Positions 19,520-30,311 of a stretch of 45,177 bases of DNA are shown piece after piece. The stretch is taken from contig JAAOMT010000009.1 in assembly GCA_016748015.1 (NCBI GenBank), positions 1,241,924 to 1,287,100 of the forward strand. The letters run 5' to 3'. Position numbers and translations under genes: made by a program. Position 1 is the stretch's first letter; each line of letters starts with the position of its first letter. The notes below the pieces were generated by a model. The model was not told the origin of the DNA. It worked only from the letters and a program-made list of their open reading frames with translations, and searched no databases. The DNA is from Geosiphon pyriformis. Its lineage: Eukaryota; Glomeromycota; Glomeromycetes; Archaeosporales; Geosiphonaceae.

Positions 19520-20985
19520 TGTTTTTTTTCTTATTTATTAGATATTTAATAAGTATGATCTAATTACTATTTAGAAATTAAAAACAATCTAAGTATTATA
19601 ATACTAAATAAAATTAATATACTTTCTATATATAACCAGCTATTTGAGTTAGTTTAGGCTGTACTATATTGAAACTTTAAAAGAAAACTTATCTAAAAAA
19701 GACATTTTTTAAACAATTTTAAACAGAATAATACTATTAGAAACTAATTCAACTAATTAATTAGCTGTTTTAAAATATTAATTTTAATATTAGCAGATTT
19801 ATGTTTCCAAAGTAATAACAAATTAGAAAACATATTATTATTAATAGTAAATAAACTTACATAACAATTAAATATATTAATATTATTATAGTCACACTTA
19901 ACTTTTAATGTAATTATTTTTTGCTTTAATCTATCAACAGTCTTGCTAAAAGCTCTTATATATACTAAAATTTTATTAATTTTAAAACTAAGAATACTGC
20001 TTAAAATAAAGTTTTTCTTAATAAATTATTCAAAAACAATAACCAAAAAACCAACAAATCCAATAATAGATCTAATTAATGTAATTAATTTAGCCAAATC
20101 AGTTTTTAAAAAAATCAACCACAAGAAAACCAAAAGATTATTAACAATTACAGAAAAAAAAACAAAAATTATTAAAAATAAAAATTTAAAAGAACTCAAA
20201 AAAGCAGAAGCTTTGGCATAAAACTTAGTACTTACAAATATAGTGTAAATACAGTACTTTGAAAACCTTTAAAAAAAAGATAAAAATATCTTATAATTCA
20301 TAATCAGATGACCTATTTTTTAATACTTAAAATAGCACTAATAACCAGAAGTTTTTACCAAATATGACACTTTTTTAATATACTAATTTTGATTATTACA
20401 GCATCTAAATCAGTTTAAGATCCAAATATAATCAAACCAAATTAGAAACAATAACCAGAATTAAGAAAATAAAAAATAAAACACATCTAACCACTAATCT
20501 GAAAAATTATATTATTAATCTTAAAGACAGTACAACCAAAAAAAAGATTAATTAACTTGACTTTAAACTTATCATAAAACAAAATAGTCTTATTTTGATT
20601 TATCAAAAAAAGAATTTTAATACTATTTTTACTTACTAATACTAATTAGTAATTAAAAACAGATACAGCAGTATTCAGTTTTTTGAAATAAACAATAATA
20701 TATTATTAAACACTAACAGGTTTTAGCATAATATAGATGATCTTATTAAATTTACTAAATATTGTTTTAATATTAGCAGCAAATACACTTAAAAATATAT
20801 TACACAATACAATAACAGCAGAAGAAAAACCAGTTTCAGAAATTACCAAAAACTTGGCAATTTTAAAAATAGTTAGATAAACAAAACTTATAAATTTAAT
20901 CAAAAAAACAGGTTCTAAAAATCTTTGAAAAGCAAATTCTACACAAAAAATTTTTCTATTGTTTTTTAATACTGATTTTAACTTT
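19520..20985 (-). mobile_element. LINE L3: decayed ORF1-only element
   Basis: The 3' end on the minus strand is near 19525, with the family tail (TATAGAAAGTATATTAATTT and TTAATAAATAAGAAAAAAAA-like sequence). The body follows L2 closely: 19660-19800 matches 4555-4700, and 20210-20225 matches 5085-5100 (the YAKA region). Similarity to the ORF1 middle runs to about 20985, where it stops; the 5' quarter is missing. Again ORF1 meets the tail directly with no ORF2. Most C and G have been replaced by T and A, so no long frame survives. Confidence 0.72.
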
Positions 20986-21079
20986 TTGAAGATAAAACTA
21001 TAACAACAAAACAAAATTCTTTTAATAAAAATTATATAATTTTATCAGCTAAAATTGTTAAAAATATTAATTTCTCTAA

Positions 21080-21490
21080 TATCTTTTCTTTTAAATTTAA
21101 AATAAACAAATTATCATTCTTGTTTAGCAATACAGTAATTATAAAATAAAAAGCAATTATTATTATATACACTAAAACTGAAGTAAAAAGAAAACAAATA
21201 TACTTAATTTTAGATAATAAATTAACCAAAAATATTATTATTTACTAATTAATACAATAACTTAATCATAATGTTAACAGACTAGTTCAAACTGTTATTA
21301 TTATAGCAAATAATATAAAAAAAATATCAGTTGAAAAAATTAACAATTTTTTTTTTACAATTATTAAAATTACCACTTCAGTAAAAGTATTAATTATAAA
21401 TGTACTTTAATACTAAGTTTTTGTTAGAAATAATTAGCTTTTTAAAGCCAATACAAATTTAGATTAAAAAAAACCAAGAATTAAAGATTT
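21080..21490 (+). pseudogene. Protease remnant of copy C
   Basis: Reading through stops gives YTKTEVKRKQIYLILDNKLT, where LILDSGS. is the usual active site; the Asp survives. Further on are NRLVQTVIIIANNIKKISVE (family RIITADG..K.PVGE) and VKVLIINVL, then VFVRNN, a stop and LFKANTNLD (family ALVGNDWL.KANA.LD). The order and spacing match copy A's protease. Confidence 0.7.
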
Positions 21491-21834
21491 CATATCAAAA
21501 ATGATACACTAAAGTACTTGTACTTGTAATATTTTTAACAAATAATTTGGAAAAACTCTAGTATTTGAATTTAAAAAAAAAACCAATTACCAAAACTTAT
21601 ATGGCTTTTAGATCAACATTTAATTAGACTAAAAAAACAAAACAACTATTCAAAACATTTACATTACAGCCAATATTATTATAGTCTGAAGAAACCAGTC
21701 AACAACTTACTTTTACAATTAATTAATAATTAATATGTTCTATATTTAAAACTAGAACCAAAAAAACAATTATCTTATATTCTACTTAAATACAAAAACT
21801 ACAACAAAAAACTTTTATCTATAAAAATTTACAT

Positions 21835-22000
21835 ATTATCTAAAAAAGAATATAAAACTTGTATCTGCTATTACTGCAAGATCTGTTACCAAGAATAATT
21901 TAACAATCTAAAACAAAGTAGAAAATAAGATAACATATTCTGTTTTATATGCAAAAAATTGTTACCAGAAAAATACAACTGAATTAATGTTGCAATAAGA
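21835..22000 (+). pseudogene. Cysteine cluster of copy C
   Basis: Translation near 21850 reads TCICYYCKICYQ and, further on, IFCFICKKLLPEKYN, giving several CXXC pairs. It is placed between protease and dUTPase, as the Cys-rich module in copy A, although the sequences are not closely alike. Too decayed to define a fold. Confidence 0.45.
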
Positions 22001-22539
22001 AAAAAAATATATAATTATCTGTTAATATATTTTGTTAATTTCCAAAAAAGTCAGAAGAAAAATACTTTTTAACACAGTATACAACAGTATCTTTAACAAA
22101 CTTTACTATTATCTACATAATACTAAAATAATTTATAAACTAGTCATGCTTTTGATTAATAAAAAAACTCAAAAAAATATTAGACAAATAAAAAAATCTA
22201 AATATATTGCATATACTTTCAAAATTACTGGATATAATTATGAAAATAAAATAAAAACATATTATTAAATTATAAATTATGTTTATTTAACCAAAAAAGC
22301 TTAAATTTAATAATTAAAACAAATAAATATTTAAATATATAAAGAATATATTATGTCTTGTAATAACCAATAGTGTTCAAAATGTTATGTATTTAGTATT
22401 TTTTTGTCCAATAAAAATGACAAGTATAAAATCAAATTTAGAGGATTTAAACTTAAAGAAAAAATTGCAATTATACTAATTTATTTAATTAAAAATCACT
22501 CTGCTATATAGCTTAGATACTTTAATAACAATAGTTAAA

Positions 22540-22965
22540 GAATAAAACCAGAAAAAACTTGCAAAATTGATATAAAATATAACTTATAATATTTTAAAAA
22601 AAATACTTTAATCTTTTAATCAAAGTTTCTAACAAAAATCAATTTAAAAATTGCTTTCAAAATTCTATTAAAAACAATAATACAAATTGTTTTTTAATTA
22701 TTAACAAGCAAAAAAATTAATATTAGAAAAAAAGTTATAGATACAAAATACACCAAAAATATTATAATTATATTATAAAATAAAACAAACAAATTTTTTA
22801 AGATTAAACATGCTGAAAAAATTGTTTAAGCTATTTATCTATTTTTAATCAATATTTTGGGTTTGCAATTAGTAAAAAATAGAGAACAACTAGACAAAAG
22901 TAATAGAAAAATACAAAGTTTTGATTTAATTAAACAATTTACAGTCCCAGTAAATATGACTCTTA
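22540..22965 (+). pseudogene. dUTPase remnant of copy C
   Basis: Reading through stops gives NLKIAFKILLKTIIQIVF (family DLKIALEIP.TT), TSKKINIRKKVIDTKYTKNI (motifs 2 and 3, G.INIRGGVID.GY.GNI), NKTNKFFKIKHAEKIV (motif 4), YLFLINILGLQLVKNREQL, and NRKIQSFDLIKQFTVPVNM (motif 5, RG.QGFGSTGRFTVPVN). Motif 1 is not clear. The match to copy A's domain is unmistakable in order and spacing, yet motif 5 is followed by FTVPVNM rather than RID, showing a different lineage. Confidence 0.72.
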
Positions 22966-23689
22966 ATATACAGAATAAATCTTATCAGATTTTTTAACTT
23001 TTTCAACCAATTATTATTTTACTTTTTAAAAAACATTATAAAATCTATTACTATACAATAAATCTTTAAATCAAATAAACAAATTTATACAAAATACGAA
23101 ATTGTAATTCTAAATATTTATATTCTTAAGAGAATAAAAAAGTTTTGAGTTATATTTTATAATCCCAATAATTATCTAATTGTTTTATTAAATAATTTAA
23201 AAATTGAAATTATATATAATAATATTTTCTAAGATAAAATCTCTTAAATTGTTTTTAATTTCATAAAAATTGTAAGACATATATTTTTTTTCAACCTAAT
23301 TATTATTTTTATTACTAAAAACTACTATTTTATCAAAAAAATTATTATAAATTAACATGAATTCACTAAAATTATTACAATAAAAACAACTTAAATAGAT
23401 TATTACTAAATACATTAATATTTTTGCCAAAGACAATAATAATTTAAGAAAAATTAATATTATTTAATATTAAATTTATACAAAAAATGCTTTATAAAAA
23501 CAGCAATAAACATATCAAATTTCACTTGTTAGCCATCAAATTATCAAAAAAAAAGTTCAATAAATGCTTAATAATAGTTTTATCTAATCATCAAAAAGTC
23601 TTTGGGCTTTACTAATAATTTTAATCAAAAAATTTGATTTTGTGTTAATTATTAATAATTGAATAGTATTACAATTAAAGATATATACT

Positions 23690-24600
23690 TCTTATTTAAA
23701 ATTAATAACGTGCTAAACACTCTAAAAAAAGCCAAGTATTTTTTAACTTTAGACTTAGAAAACAGATATTGACAAATTAAAATAGATTTCAAAAATCAAT
23801 TTAAAACAGTTTTTACCATTCAAAGAGAAAACTATAAGTTTAATGTAATGCTTTTTGGACTTTACAATATATTAACAATATTTTAGCAACTTATAAATAT
23901 TGTATATAAAGAATTTTTATAACAATTAATAGTTATACTTGAATAATATTAATATTTATTTTCTAATTTTTAAAGCTTATTTAATTTACTTATAAAAAGT
24001 TTTTAATAATTATAAAAACCAAAATTAAAGTTAAATATTGTTAAATATTATTTTAAAAACACAATTTTGGTCTTTTTTGGTTATATTGTTAACAAAAATA
24101 AAATAAAACTCAATTTTGAAAAAATCAATACTATATAAAACTTAAAAGTTCTCCAAAATATTATTAAACTAAAAAGATCTATTAAATTAGTCTTTTACTA
24201 TCAGAAATTTATCAAAAAATTTTCAGAAATTGCCAAACCACTCAACTATTTAACCAACAAAAAAGTTAAATATCATTAAATCTTTATCCAATAAAAGACT
24301 TTTAATATTTTAAAAAAAAACTAACAACAGTCTCAATTTTTGTATATTTTAATTTTAATAAATGATTCCAGTTAGTTACTGATGTTTCATACATAGTATT
24401 TGGTATTATTTTATTACAATTAAATAACAATAACAATAAATAAGTTATTGTTTATGTCAATAGAACTTTTAAATTCACAAAAATAAAATATAAATCTATT
24501 AAATTAGAAGCAGCAGCTATTATTTAGATTTTTAAATACTTTTAACAATATTTATAAGAAAAAAAAAGTTTAATATCATCACTAACAATAATGGTCTTAA
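23690..24600 (+). pseudogene. RT and RNase H remnant of copy C
   Basis: RT motifs read FLTLDLENRY (family FSTLDL.SGYWQ; catalytic Asp kept), then QIKIDFKNQFKTVFTIQREN, NVMLFGLYNILTIF (VMPFGL.NAP.TFQ). A decayed YLDD-type region follows near 23930-23960 and FFGYIVNKN-like sequence near 24080. RNase H shows VTDVSYIVFGIILLQ (TDAS..G.G..L.Q) at about 24370-24420. Confidence 0.8.
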
Positions 24601-25039
24601 ATGATTTAACAAAAAAAATTCAGAACTTAATACAAAACAATTTCAATAGACTGATTTTCTAACTAATTACAAATATATTGTTTATTACAAACCAAAAAAA
24701 TTACATACCAATATAGATAGTCTTTTAAAAATAAGGCAAGATTAAAATTAATACAACAACTTATCAATTTAACAATAACAATTAACAACCAATAAATTTT
24801 AAAAACTACAATATTAAAAACTATATGGAAACTTTTATTATGTAAAAAAATTGGTTTCTAAGCAAAAAACACCAATTATAACACTAATCAAAACAATATT
24901 TTTGTTATTACAACAAAATTTATTATCAAAATCGTAGAAAATCAACAGACCTATTTAGATTAGTACAAGAAAACAAAAAAAACTATCTTTTACAATATAT
25001 ACATAGACTTATTATCAGCATACTTAGAAAAAATAATAC

Positions 25040-25990
25040 AATTCAAAGAATACTTGAACATTATTTTTGGTCTCATATGTAAAAAAATATTTAATAATAT
25101 ATAAAATTATGTAATAATTGTCAAAAAAGAGGAAAAACTTATTCACAAAATCTTTAAATTTAATTAAAGTTAAACAATTTTTCAATAGAATTGATATTAA
25201 TTTAGTTAAATTACTATTTATTACAACCCAAAAAAACTATTATATTGCAGTTATAGTAAATTATCTTACTAAATGATTTAAAACCAGAGTTATCCAAAAA
25301 ACAGATGCAAAATTAGTAGCAAATTTTATTTATAAAAACATTATCTGCAGATATAAATGTCTAATCAAACTTTTATTTAATCAAAAAACACATTTTGTAA
25401 ACAACTTAATACAAAAAATTTATAAATAATTTAACATTAAAAAACTTTTATTATTATTTTATTATCCATAAACAAATAGACTTGTAGGACAATTTAACTA
25501 AATACTATGTGAATTATTAGCCAAAATCTTAACCAATTTTGAGTAAAAATAAAATATTTTTATTTCATTAATATTACTAGTATATAAAACATTAAAACAA
25601 AATACAACAAAATACACACTATTTAATTTGATCTATAAAAAAACAGCAGTATTACCAATAAATTTTACCATAAAAACATATTTAATACAACTGATTACAG
25701 AAGAAAACTTCTCAAAAACACTCTAATAAAGAGCTTATATATTTTTTAGCATATTGAAAAGAAAATAACAAATTAGAACAACTTATATTAAATACTTTTA
25801 AGTACAACAAAAAAAACAGCATAATAACAAATTGGCATTTATTATTAACAAATTTAAAATTGAAAATAAAGTTTTTTTATACAAAACCAAGATTAAAAAA
25901 CAATAGAGTGAAAAATTTAACCATAAATAGGTAAACTATTCTATATTTATGAAGTTTTAAACAATAAATTATGTAAGTTAAAAAAAAACT
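25040..25990 (+). pseudogene. Integrase remnant of copy C
   Basis: The zinc region ends CNNCQKRGK (about 25110-25140). The DDE core shows ELILINL-type sequence with RIDINLVK (first Asp kept), NYYIAVIVNYLTK, LLFNQKTHFVN (second Asp changed to Asn; family SDQGTHFVN) and VGQFN in place of VERFN. The C-terminal module (KVFLYKTKIKKQ, a stop, SEKFNHK) corresponds to KVLLHYIKVKKQWSGKFDSK in copy A. Confidence 0.78.
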
Positions 25991-25999
25991 ACAGTTTTA

Positions 26000-26836
26000 A
26001 TAGTAAATAATTTTCAGAATTATTACTTTTATAAAAGAAATACAAAAAGTTATTTTAGAATTTAATTACCAGAATTTTTAAAGCAAGCTTTAAAAAAAAC
26101 TTATTGTTTACTCTTATAAATATTTCTTTAAATATTATAATACAACAAAAATTTCAACTGTATTTTAATAAAAACAGTAAATATATTTCTATTTATTAAT
26201 ATTTTTAAATTAAAAAAACACTGTACTAATAGAAACTAGAACTTAATACAACTAATTTTACTTTTGAAGCCATTCAAAAACAAATACACTACAAATACAA
26301 AACAGCAGCTGAATTAATAAATACATGTTATAAACTCTAAGTAGTTTTTAGACTTTATAACTTATTTAATACTTGCAAAAACGTCCTATAAAATCTAATA
26401 CTTTAATTAATAAAAATACAATATATTAACAAGCTTACAAAACTGAAATTTCAACAATTTTTAGACCAAATTACTTTGATAATACTGAATTACTATCTAG
26501 ATATTACAAATAGTACTTGGATTTTAACAGAATTCAGTCTTAAGAAAAAAATTATATTATTAGTAAAAATTTGAAACATAATTTAGCATAAAATTATTCT
26601 TATAATTTCTATTATTAATTAATATATATTATTATTTTAATTTATTACTTATTATTTTAGCTAATAGTTTAAATTACTATCTAATTAATATTTTAATTAA
26701 AATAATACATAAATTGTAATAATTAAATTATACAATACTTCAAACTCTGTAACATTTAAGAATTTGCTAAAATTTGTAGAATTTTGTAAATTAATTTAAT
26801 AATTTACCAAAATAATTCATAATTTATAGAAACAAC
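26000..26836. other. AT-rich interval after copy C with an unassigned protein relic
   Basis: Plus-strand translation of about 26215-26585 gives fairly continuous sequence (NTTNFTFEAIQKQIHYKYKT, then KFQQFLDQITLIILNYYLD, NSTWILTEFS) that I cannot assign; it may be the C-terminal extension of copy C or part of another element. 26590-26836 has no recognisable gene and contains CTCTGTAACATTT, a possible LTR terminus of copy C. 26837-26840 (TTGT) is the target copy of element B. Confidence 0.4.
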
Positions 26837-26840
26837 TTGT
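26837..26840. repeat. 4-bp target-site duplication of LTR copy B (TTGT)
   Basis: TTGT precedes the LTR terminus TGTTAC at 26841 and follows the other terminus at 31154-31157. The length agrees with the ATGT duplication of copy A. Confidence 0.8.
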
Positions 26841-26911
26841 TGTTACTCATAGAATATAAAACATATATTAGCATATAAATTAGCCAATCAGAAGTAGCCA
26901 TAGTAAATGTG

Positions 26912-27048
26912 GAATTCCAGGATTCTTCTCAAAAGAATTGTAGGATTCCAGGAATTTCAGAATTCTCATACAAAGAATTGCAGAATTGCAGAATTCCAGG
27001 ATTTCTCTCAAAGAAATTGCAGAATTCCAAAAATCCCAGAATTCCTGG
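26912..27048. repeat. Degenerate GAATTCC array inside the LTR
   Basis: About a dozen imperfect copies of palindromic GAATTCC or GATTCC with interspersed AAAGAATTG/AAAGAAATTGCAG units. The same block occurs in all four LTRs (6830-6945, 17210-17330, 30380-30520) with shuffled unit number, and lies just upstream of the TATA stretch in sense orientation. It may be an upstream enhancer-like array; the function is unknown. Confidence 0.6.
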
Positions 27049-27084
27049 TGTAAAGAATTAAGAAATTGAGGAATCTCAATTATG

Positions 27085-27093
27085 TATATATAT
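27085..27093 (+). promoter_or_regulatory. Candidate TATA box of the LTR
   Basis: TATATATAT follows the GAATTCC block and precedes the conserved stem-loops by about 110 bp. The same context is present in the other LTRs (for example near 6785-6795 on the minus strand). Placement is consistent with a U3 promoter; in so AT-rich a sequence this is only suggestive. Confidence 0.4.
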
Positions 27094-27203
27094 CAGTAGT
27101 ATTAGAAGTAGAAAAAGATAGACCTTTCAGTTTAGATTTGATCTAAGCAATCTTCTATTCACAAATATCAATAAATAATTATTCACTATCTTAATCCATC
27201 CTC

Positions 27204-27277
27204 ACTATCAACACTTTATGTTGATAGTAATTGATACTTAACACCACTAGAACAATAGCTTTTGATCATGGCTATTG
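27204..27277 (+). promoter_or_regulatory. Pair of stem-loops conserved in the LTR (copy B, 5' LTR)
   Basis: ACTATCAACA pairs with TGTTGATAGT (perfect 10-bp stem, 5-nt loop CTTTA), then CAATAGC pairs with GCTATTG (7-bp stem, 11-nt loop). They lie downstream of the TATA stretch, so they would be in the transcript leader if that promoter is used. Confidence 0.6.
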
Positions 27278-27700
27278 ATGGAATACTAATGTGCAAATTG
27301 CCTTGGCTTATTTTTTTTATTTTTTTTATTTTTTTTTATTTTCTTTGTTATTTCTTTGGTTTTACTAAACTTAATTAAAAGAATTCACATGCACAGATAC
27401 TGATGTCAGGATATAGTACTGGTAAAAAACCCAGAAATAAGAGTAAACACTTAGAATTGAGAATATCTTACCAGGAAGATTACCAGCTATCATGCTAAAA
27501 AAGAATTTGACAAAACTGGGATTTCAGGAAGCTACAAATAAAATAATTAATTAAATCTCTGTCTATTATACAGAAAACTCAATCACAAAATCTTCAAACA
27601 AACAACATCTTTAGATATTACTAACAATATTATATCAATTGAACACCAAGTTATGAATTTGTTATTTGCTTTGAGACTTCAAATAATCACCTGTAACATT

Positions 27701-27717
27701 TGGTGTTCTCTGTGAAA
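27701..27717 (+). other. Primer-binding site of copy B
   Basis: TGGTGTTCTCTGTGAAA, two nucleotides after the LTR end. It differs from copy A by transitions only. Confidence 0.72.
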
Positions 27718-27718
27718 T

Positions 27719-28603
27719 ATAATCCTACAGAGAACCAGTACTAACAACAATTATCCAAAAGTGGCAGAATCAGAAATAATAGGAACAAATCATTTAAGAT
27801 TCACTAAATTCTTATTTCAACAATACAGCCAACAATTGGGCCTAACCAACAACCATTACCCAACAAAATCAGCTTTTAACTTTTATGTCAACAAAAAAAT
27901 CACATATTTTTTAGGAAGACCAGTTGACATTGAATTAACAAGAGAAAATTTTTATACAAAATTAATTCAACACACTAGCTTATCATGAAATTACAGTTTT
28001 GTGCCAATTATTAGAGAAATTAATCAAGAAATTCAAAAATACACTCAACAACAATTTCCCATTACCTATGCAAATAAGGGTAAAAAAAAGTTACAAACAC
28101 CAGCAGCAATACCAAAAAGAATACAATTACCAACATGGAAGAAACAAAGAATTGAATCTTTATTATATTCATCATACCATTACACACTCAAAAGTACCAT
28201 CAATATTACATTAGCAAACACACTCACATCAAATGTGACATCAATATTTGGACAGCTATCATTCCAAAGTAAACAGAAAAAAGTGAAATTATTAGGAACT
28301 TATGGCAATTACTTTGAAGAATTCAAATTACAATTACCAATGCCATCAAAATTCCAATCACCACTACCTTCACCAGATTTTAAAACTGCAAGTTCTTAGA
28401 AGATAACAGCATCAGAAAAAGAAAAAAAAGAGAATTGGGAATTTAATTATCAAAACCTGATTCCAGAAAACCCAGAAATTGAAAACCTGAACAATCCAAA
28501 CTCCAATAATATTAATCAGCAAAATCAGAACAATCAAAACCCCAATTTAATTAATCAACTAAACTTACTTCCAAAAATCATCATTGATCAGCCACTCATT
28601 GAG
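27719..28603 (+). pseudogene. N-terminal gag region of copy B
   Basis: Two open pieces in different frames, 27761-27988 and 28001-28399, joined by a frame change near 27990. The first reads AESEIIGTNHLRFTKFLFQQ and YVNKKITYFLGRPVDIELTR; the second INQEIQKYTQQQFPITYANK, then a Lys/Gln-rich stretch. The region ends in an Asn/Gln-rich tail (about 28490-28600). It aligns with copy A 15700-16510 and is less decayed there, so it defines the family's N-terminal gag extension. The domain is not recognised. The apparent start at 27761 is GTG. Confidence 0.65.
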
Positions 28604-28608
28604 ACCAA

Positions 28609-29560
28609 TTAAAGTGAAACAACCATTCAATTACATTAGAATTAACTTAGTCAAACCATTAACAATAACCAGCAGAAACAACAGATATATTACAATAGCC
28701 ATAGATTATCTTACAAAATGGCCAGAAGCAAAAGCTATTCAAAGAATAGATGCAGAATCCATTGCCAAATTCATTCATCAAGATTTGATCTGTTAACATG
28801 GATGTCCAAAAGAACTATTATCAGATCAAAAAACTCACTTTGTGAATAGAATATTGGCAGAATTAAAGTCAAAGATTTGAGATAAAAAGACCATTATCAT
28901 CACTATATCATCTACAAACAAATGGGTTAGTTAAAAAATTTAACAGAACATTGTGAAAAGCCATTGTCAAAATCAGCCAAAAAAACCAGAACGAATGAGA
29001 TTTGATTATACCATCAGTTCTATTTGCTTATCAGACAATAAAACAAGACACTACACAAACAACATCATTTGAATTAGTATATGGTAGAATAGCAACATTA
29101 CCAGTTAAGATAGAAGTCAAGACATATCCAATAGAACCAATAACAGAAGAGAATTTTCAAAAAACATTGTTAAGAAAAACATATGACTTAATGGAAACAC
29201 TAGAAAACACACAGTGAAGAACAGCTGATAACATCTAAAAATCACAAAAAAAACAAAAAAAAAGACATAATAACTAACTACCAGAGAAACCAGTTGAATT
29301 CAAGATTGAAAACAAAGTACTTTTATATCATACTAAAATGGAAAAACAATAGAGTGGAAAATTTGACCCCAAATGGGACAAACCATTTCACATAGAAAAA
29401 ATTCTTGGAAATGGAGCTTATAAATTAAAGTTGAACAACAAAATCTTAACCAAAGCAGCACATGGTAATCAACTGAAACAATATTACTATATAGTATCAT
29501 TATCTACCAATAATATTTCACAATTAGGAGTACAGAGAATACTAATTAAACCAGATGAGA
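28609..29560 (+). pseudogene. Integrase of copy B
   Basis: Begins within the pre-core segment (RPIKVKQPFNYIRINLVKPL; the first catalytic Asp in GIDLV is Asn here) and continues ITIAIDYLTKWPEAKAIQRI, LLSDQKTHFVN (second Asp kept), NGLVKKFNR (Glu-to-Lys as in copy A), VLFAYQTIKQDTTQTTSFEL and the C-terminal module near 29300-29480. Stops after DLIC, in RTL*KA and in NE*DLI coincide with those of copy A. Confidence 0.82.
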
Positions 29561-30293
29561 TTCTACGAGATTTAGAACCAATTATAATCATTAAACCAAA
29601 CATGTAAAATTGAACAACCAAAAAAGTATATAAAGACATGGTATATGTAACAAAAAACAGCAGAAAAATGGAAATTACTGATGGCATTCACTTACTAGCA
29701 CAACAATTTTTTCAACTAATCCAACAACAAGAGATGGAAATTACAATTAACCAACAAACTATCAAATACACAAACACTAGAAAAAAACTATGAGATAAAA
29801 TACAAAGAAAAACAGAAAACACTGTGAACAAAATAATCACAAAAGTGAAATTGACAATAGAAACACAACCAAAAGTTATCCAATATCAAAAGTTGACTAT
29901 AAAAACTTGGAATTGGTGAATACAACAATTTCCAAGAAACTTTTGTTACTTTTATTTGAGACAACACTTGAATATTCAGGGCTTGTATATGGATAAAACA
30001 AAATAATTATTTGATACAACAATACTGCAACAACTGGAACAATTTGTAAGGAAGAACAATTTAACCATACAAGCAAGAGCCATTTATTAGCTACACACCA
30101 GATTTCAAGATCAACCAGAAATCTTATTCAATCCAGAAATGAACTCCATTATCATTAACCAAATGGAAAAAATAATCAATGCTCAATTTGAAAAATTACA
30201 GAACAAGATAGCACAAATAATTTTTAAAAAAAAAGTTCAAGAAATACTCAAAGATAGAGAATTAGAATTAAAAGATCTTAATGGAGCTTAATA
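29561..30293 (+). pseudogene. C-terminal polyprotein extension of copy B
   Basis: Decayed frame ending about 20 nt before the polypurine tract. The final part (QLEQFVRKNNLTIQARAIY, then TRFQDQPEILFNPEMNSIII, then EILKDRELELKDLNGA) is uninterrupted by the TIR element present in copy A. It is Gln/Lys/Glu-rich and probably helical. Function unknown. Confidence 0.55.
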
Positions 30294-30311
30294 TTAAAGA
30301 GGAGAGAATAA
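30294..30311 (+). promoter_or_regulatory. Polypurine tract of copy B
   Basis: AAAGAGGAGAGAATAA directly before the 3' LTR, the expected position of the plus-strand primer. Confidence 0.65.

Larger units (their letters stand above)
21020..26000 (+). mobile_element. Copy C: highly decayed Ty3/gypsy pol of a second lineage
   Basis: Plus-strand relic with protease, Cys cluster, dUTPase, RT, RNase H and integrase in the same order as copy A but with different sequence. gag is missing at the left, where it abuts L3. I could not find LTRs. Stops occur throughout, mostly at codons explained by C-to-T or G-to-A changes. It is the most AT-rich recognisable coding relic in the window and therefore probably the oldest LTR element. 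Confidence 0.8.
26841..27698 (+). repeat. 5' LTR of copy B
   Basis: Starts TGTTACTCATAG and ends CACCTGTAACA. It contains a GAATTCC-type block (26912-27048), a TATA stretch (27085-27093), two stem-loops (27204-27228 and 27253-27277) and a T-rich run (27308-27350). Confidence 0.92.

Noticed and set aside
22032-22268. 78-codon plus-strand frame as an independent gene
   Set aside because: It lies between the Cys cluster and dUTPase of copy C on the same strand and is best seen as linker sequence of that polyprotein.
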